Source of the DNA: Vibrio sp.
GTDB taxonomy: Bacteria > Pseudomonadota > Gammaproteobacteria > Enterobacterales > Vibrionaceae
Reading direction: 5' to 3'
NCBI GenBank assembly: GCA_007124475.1
Contig: SLFB01000090.1
Coordinates: 1 to 8,614, forward strand
DNA length: 8,614 nucleotides
Part shown: positions 5,814 to 8,614 of the stretch, in pieces
How the letters are laid out: each line of letters opens with the position of its first letter
Position numbering within the stretch: position 1 is the first letter of the stretch
Notes under the pieces: model-generated
What the model saw: the letters and a program-made list of their open reading frames with translations, nothing else
The model's database searches: none
Told to the model about the DNA's origin: nothing
Translations under genes and position numbers: made by a program

Positions 5814-6359
5814 ATGAAACACCAGCTATCTCTTAGAGCTTTAGAGCGTGGTGATTTACGCTTTATTCATAATCTCAATAACAACCGCAATATCATGTCT
5901 TATTGGTTTGAAGAGCCCTATGAATCGTTTGATGAACTGGAAGAGCTGTACAACAAACATATTCATGACAACGCCGAACGGCGTTTCGTGGTTGAAAATG
6001 GACAAAAAGAGTTGATTGGCTTAGTTGAGCTCATCGAAATTAACTACATTCACCGCAGTGCCGAATTTCAAATCATCATCACACCTGAACATCAAGGCAA
6101 AGGCTTTGCCCGTACCTTGATTCATCGTGCGCTGGACTATTCGTTTACCATTCTCAATTTACACAAAATTTATTTACATGTAGCCATTGAAAACGATAAA
6201 GCGATCCACTTATATGAAAAATGTGGCTTTATTGAAGAGGGCCATTTAGTGCAAGAGTTTTTCATTAATGGCCGCTACCGAGATGTTAAACGGATGTACA
6301 TTTTACAGAATGATTATTTATACCCAAACAACTTGGATTTGCAAGTAAACGGCAAATGA
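5814..6359 (+). CDS. speG: Spermidine N-acetyltransferase SpeG (GNAT family)
   Basis: SpeG transfers acetyl from acetyl-CoA to spermidine or spermine, which limits polyamine excess. The 181 residues are almost the V. cholerae protein: LRALERGDLRFIHNLNNNRN at 7-26, the acidic stretch WFEEPYESFDELEELY (31-46) of the allosteric polyamine site, the acetyl-CoA loop EHQGKGFAR (92-100), and the catalytic tyrosine Y134 in HLYEKCGF. The known protein ends about 173 residues in, soon after YILQ. Here the last dozen residues, YPNNLDLQVNGK and the stop, are encoded by ERIC copy 3. The start at 5814 has only a weak upstream AGG (5804-5806). No clear promoter is visible in the 68 bases after ERIC copy 2; the malK terminator argues for its own promoter. 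Neighbouring malK matches V. cholerae order as I recall it. Confidence 0.95.
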   Translation: MKHQLSLRALERGDLRFIHNLNNNRNIMSYWFEEPYESFDELEELYNKHIHDNAERRFVVENGQKELIGLVELIEINYIHRSAEFQIIITPEHQGKGFARTLIHRALDYSFTILNLHKIYLHVAIENDKAIHLYEKCGFIEEGHLVQEFFINGRYRDVKRMYILQNDYLYPNNLDLQVNGK

Positions 6360-6452
6360 GCTTATCCCCATGAGCATAAATAAACTCTATGATCGGGGTG
6401 AACGAACGTCGCCAGCCTGTGCAACAATATTTAGGATGGAATAGCTAGGGTA
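6319..6452 (+). repeat. ERIC repeat, copy 3 (degenerate), overlapping the speG 3' end
   Basis: The left end TATACCCAAACAACTTGGA and the core CCCCATGAGCATAAATAAACT and GGGGTGAACGAACGTCGCCA match copy 2 closely. The right third has decayed: the CTGCAGCTTCAAGTAGGAAGGGTATA end is replaced by sequence that only loosely recalls it, ending near AGGGTA at 6447-6452. The first 41 bases lie within speG and provide its stop codon (TGA at 6357-6359). The orientation is the same as copies 1 and 2. Confidence 0.85.
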
Positions 6453-6560
6453 AACTCAGAATAAGCGTTCAAAAAGCGCACTATCACTCAAGTAACTGAA
6501 AGTAAAAAAGGAATAAACAACAAGAAAAGTGATGGCTACGAATAGATTCGGCCGGAAACG
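6453..6560. other. Intergenic stretch with no recognised feature
   Basis: This A-rich stretch lies between the decayed ERIC copy and the hairpin that follows the dioxygenase gene. I see no open frame with a ribosome binding site, no repeat and no terminator with a T-run. The end of the speG transcript is therefore not marked by an obvious rho-independent terminator. Confidence 0.5.
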
Positions 6561-6598
6561 AAGGTAGCACTAACGCATTAATCATTTAGTGCCACCTT
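6561..6598 (-). terminator. 3' hairpin after the dioxygenase gene
   Basis: AAGGTAGCACTAA (6561-6573) and TTAGTGCCACCTT (6586-6598) pair at 12 of 13 positions around a 12-base loop, 4 bases beyond the minus-strand stop codon at 6603-6605. No strong T-run follows on the minus strand, so this may be a weak terminator or an mRNA 3' stabiliser. It also lies between two converging transcripts (speG from the left, the dioxygenase from the right). Confidence 0.5.
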
Positions 6599-6602
6599 TA
6601 GT

Positions 6603-7211
6603 TTAGCGAGCAATATTTAAACGACTTTCGGTTACGCCATTGGTTCGAAACCAGCCGGCAATACTGATCCGTTCTGCTTGAGTAGGCAGCACTTCATGAG
6701 GAAATTTCTCCGATAAAAACACCACTAAACGACCTGAAATAGGCGCAATCTTCTCAATCAATTGATCGTTCAAATCATAAAGCTTGAGCTCTCCACCATC
6801 AGCAGCGCACCAATTAGGATTCATGTAAAACACTGTCGTTAGCTTACGATTTTCATTACCGCGAAACGCATCGAGATGCTTTTTATAAAAATCACCGGCT
6901 TCGTATTTCGCGAAATGTGCTTCGTACTCAAATAAACCTAAAAACAGATCTTGATTCACCAGCTGACGAATCTGCTCCATCCGTTCCAAATAATCTTGTA
7001 TTGGCTGTCCCATCGATTCTCTTAGCCATTGAATCTTATCACTGCGGATCTGGCTAATTCGCTGGGCTTCATCTTGCCGGCCGATACGTGCTTGCTGCCA
7101 ACTTTCAGGGGCGCAAGATCGTAAACGGCTGACTTGATCGGGAGTCAAAAAATCATCCCACACATACCAACCATGCTCCGCTATCGCGTCCAGCAACTTC
7201 CTTAGTTCCAT
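6603..7211 (-). CDS. 2-oxoglutarate/Fe(II) dioxygenase, EGL-9/PHD2-like prolyl hydroxylase type
   Basis: This is a 202-residue cytosolic protein with no signal peptide or membrane segment. Visible are the double-stranded beta-helix ligands H112 and D114 (YKKHLDAF), H172 (FPHEVLP) and, nine residues later, R181 (RISIAGWFR) for 2-oxoglutarate. Y103 in YEAGDFYKKH is also typical. Residues 55-63, IRSDKIQWL, resemble the IRGDKITWI segment of human PHD2, and NPNWCAADGGELKLYD (131-146) its counterpart strand. Bacterial members of this group include the Pseudomonas hydroxylase that modifies a proline of EF-Tu; whether this one does is inference. Start at the ATG 7211 rather than the in-frame GTG 7220: GTGAG precedes it, but the ribosome binding site is poor either way. 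It stands alone, behind a terminator, with a Fur-like operator in its promoter. Confidence 0.88.
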   Translation of the reverse strand: MELRKLLDAIAEHGWYVWDDFLTPDQVSRLRSCAPESWQQARIGRQDEAQRISQIRSDKIQWLRESMGQPIQDYLERMEQIRQLVNQDLFLGLFEYEAHFAKYEAGDFYKKHLDAFRGNENRKLTTVFYMNPNWCAADGGELKLYDLNDQLIEKIAPISGRLVVFLSEKFPHEVLPTQAERISIAGWFRTNGVTESRLNIAR

Positions 7212-7261
7212 GATGCTCACTACTCGTTTAGTTAAGCATGGGTTATAGCTAACCTCCCTTT

Positions 7262-7307
7262 ACTATACAAATCACATTATTAATCCATAAGGATAATAAT
7301 CGTTATC
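7262..7307 (-). promoter_or_regulatory. Dioxygenase promoter with Fur-box-like operator
   Basis: On the minus strand a -10 element TATAGT (7267-7262) lies 17 bases after a weak -35 TTATGG (7290-7285). Overlapping the -35 and extending upstream is a Fur-like site: on the plus strand 7289-7307 matches 14 of 19 positions of GATAATGATAATCATTATC by eye, including the palindrome GATAA-N6-TTATC (7292-7307). Fur-Fe2+ bound here would block RNA polymerase, so the gene would be on when iron is scarce. The predicted leader is about 45 bases. Confidence 0.62.
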
Positions 7308-7360
7308 GTTGTCCATAATAGGCGTAACACAAGGGTGCGAAGAATATTGAGTTGCTTCGA

Positions 7361-7387
7361 TAATAAAAAACCACCGGAAACCGGTGG
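7361..7387 (-). terminator. Rho-independent terminator of the dihydroxyacetone kinase gene
   Basis: CCACCGG (7371-7377) and CCGGTGG (7381-7387) form a perfect GC-rich 7-bp stem with a 3-base loop. Read on the minus strand it is followed by TTTTTTATTA. It begins about 30 bases after the kinase stop codon at 7418-7420, and separates the kinase from the dioxygenase gene. Confidence 0.93.
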
Positions 7388-7417
7388 CTAAGATAAAACA
7401 TCGTTAATCGCTAAAAA

Positions 7418-8614
7418 TTAACGGTTCAGCTTGGTCAGCGCTGCAAAGACGCTTTCGACCGCTACCGCACCGGGGTCTTTAACACCACTTAAACTGTCAC
7501 TGGCTAAATAAGACGAGCGACCAGCATTGGCTTTGTTCATTAATGCGGTGGAAGCACTGCCTTGCTCAGCAGCGCTTGCCGCTTCGGTTAGGCTTTGCCC
7601 AGCCACTAACGCTTCCAATGCTGGTTGCAGCGCATCAATCATGGTTCTATCACCCAACTCAGCGCCGCCATACTGTTTCATTTTATTTAATCCCGCCACT
7701 AGTGCCCTCGCCAGTGGTTGACCTTCACTCATCTGCTGACCCGCAGCGGTAAAGAAAATCGACAGTAACACGCCACTTGATCCGCCCATCACGGTGGCAA
7801 GGCGCTCACCCACTACGCCTAATAACTTATCAACTTGCGCGAATGGCAATTGATTCGCTTGACTCTCACGATAGACTTGTCGTGCACCAGCAGCAAAGGT
7901 TGAGCCGGTATCGCCATCACCAACTAGGCTATCGAGACGATTAAGCTCACTTTCATTAGTAATCAAAGTCTGGCAAATACAGTTAACCATCATTTGATGC
8001 TCAGCATGCTCGGAAGCTTGATAGTGCAGTTGATCGGCTTGCTTTTCGACTACACGGCGTACCACATCATTAACCGCCAAAGGCGTTGGCCAACTGCTGA
8101 CCTCGGTTGGAGCCAATAATGCCGCTTCCAGTTGCGTATCTAAATGCAACAACGAAAGAGAAAAACCTTTCATGTCCAACGCCGTCATCAAGGGCGCTGG
8201 ACCCACTAAATACTGGATTGAAGGCGCAAGAGAAGAATGACACAGATCGCGCGTTAACACGCTCATTTCAAGATTGGATACGCCACCCAAGTTATTGACT
8301 AGCACCGCGACTTTATCATCACCGGTTAACGGATAAGCGCTCAGCAGCTTTTCAATCATGATGGCCAAAATCTCACGGCTATTTTGGGTTGCTAACACCG
8401 AAACGCCAGGCTCACCGTGAATGCCTAATCCTAGCTCAGCATGACCTGGATTGACTCGCTCACTGTGCGCTTCACCCGGTAAATGGCAACTGGAGAGTGC
8501 CACGCCAATACTGGCGGTGCGTTGAATCGCCACTTGCGCCGCTTCAGCGACTGCAGACAGTGATTGACCTTGCTCCGCCGCATAGCCGGCAATTTTATGC
8601 ACAAATAAGGTACC
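7418..8614 (-). CDS. dhaK: Dihydroxyacetone kinase, fused DhaK-DhaL, ATP-dependent (5' end beyond right edge)
   Basis: It phosphorylates dihydroxyacetone to dihydroxyacetone phosphate, feeding glycolysis. The fragment holds 398 codons and is open to the window edge, so the GTG at 8602 that could pass for a start is an internal valine (GTLFVHKIAG). Comparison with the single-chain Citrobacter enzyme (about 550 residues, substrate His near 220) suggests that about 150 residues are missing. The DhaK part has GLGIHGEPG, whose His (about residue 66 here) binds substrate covalently, and LVNNLGG. After a linker the DhaL part has GDGDTGS (232-238) for Mg-ATP, GGSSG (277-281), GDRTMID (321-327) and the closing KANAGRSSYL...DPGA. 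The fusion of K and L in one chain and the lack of a DhaM partner here indicate the ATP type, not the PTS-dependent type. Confidence 0.93.
   Translation of the reverse strand, partial: GTLFVHKIAGYAAEQGQSLSAVAEAAQVAIQRTASIGVALSSCHLPGEAHSERVNPGHAELGLGIHGEPGVSVLATQNSREILAIMIEKLLSAYPLTGDDKVAVLVNNLGGVSNLEMSVLTRDLCHSSLAPSIQYLVGPAPLMTALDMKGFSLSLLHLDTQLEAALLAPTEVSSWPTPLAVNDVVRRVVEKQADQLHYQASEHAEHQMMVNCICQTLITNESELNRLDSLVGDGDTGSTFAAGARQVYRESQANQLPFAQVDKLLGVVGERLATVMGGSSGVLLSIFFTAAGQQMSEGQPLARALVAGLNKMKQYGGAELGDRTMIDALQPALEALVAGQSLTEAASAAEQGSASTALMNKANAGRSSYLASDSLSGVKDPGAVAVESVFAALTKLNR

Noticed and set aside
5390..6452. The ~128-bp repeats as a CRISPR array, MITE or tRNA-related element
   Set aside because: The units are palindromic, far apart and without regular spacers, and they match the ERIC consensus core.
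7228..7258. GGGAGG followed by a tiny frame ATG-CTT-AAC-TAA upstream of the dioxygenase gene, as a leader peptide
   Set aside because: The 13-base spacing is long and the frame has only three codons, with no attenuator hairpin following.
7527..8298. Plus-strand open frames of 63-69 residues opposite the kinase gene
   Set aside because: They are antisense shadows of the dihydroxyacetone kinase coding frame, whose motifs are clear on the minus strand.
8600..8602. GTG as the start of the dihydroxyacetone kinase
   Set aside because: The frame remains open to the window edge, and GTLFVHKIAG is an internal part of the DhaK domain; the true start is outside the window.

Overview
The window looks like a piece of a Vibrio (or close Vibrionaceae relative) genome. 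Three things point there. The maltose transporter proteins are near-colinear with the enterobacterial ones. The order malG-malF-malE / malK / speG is, as I recall it, the order on Vibrio cholerae chromosome II. Three copies of the ERIC repeat occur, a family known from enterobacteria and Vibrio. The species cannot be fixed from the sequence.

Layout, left to right. Positions 1-3538, minus strand, hold the operon malE-malF-malG, with malG cut by the left edge. It encodes the periplasmic maltose-binding protein and the two membrane permeases, and a GC-rich stem-loop separates malE from malF. Positions 3539-4250 are a long divergent control region with MalT-box-like sequences, a well-formed malE promoter, a possible CRP site and several unexplained inverted repeats. 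malK (4251-5375, plus strand) encodes the transporter ATPase. MalE, MalF, MalG and MalK together form the complete maltose/maltodextrin importer. lamB and malM, which follow malK in E. coli, are absent here.

Positions 5390-6452 are a repeat-rich stretch: ERIC copy 1, a strong bidirectional terminator, ERIC copy 2, speG (spermidine N-acetyltransferase), and a decayed ERIC copy 3. The left end of copy 3 encodes the last residues and the stop codon of speG.

Positions 6603-7211, minus strand, encode a small 2-oxoglutarate/Fe(II) dioxygenase of the EGL-9/PHD2-like prolyl hydroxylase type, with a promoter that carries a Fur-box-like operator. Upstream of it, behind a clear rho-independent terminator, is the 3' two thirds of a fused DhaK-DhaL dihydroxyacetone kinase gene, minus strand, cut by the right edge.

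Most of the window is conserved metabolic core. The points that deserve a second look are the ERIC-extended speG, the iron-regulated PHD2-like hydroxylase, and the unusual malE-malK control region. I saw no clear sign of an undescribed multi-gene system.
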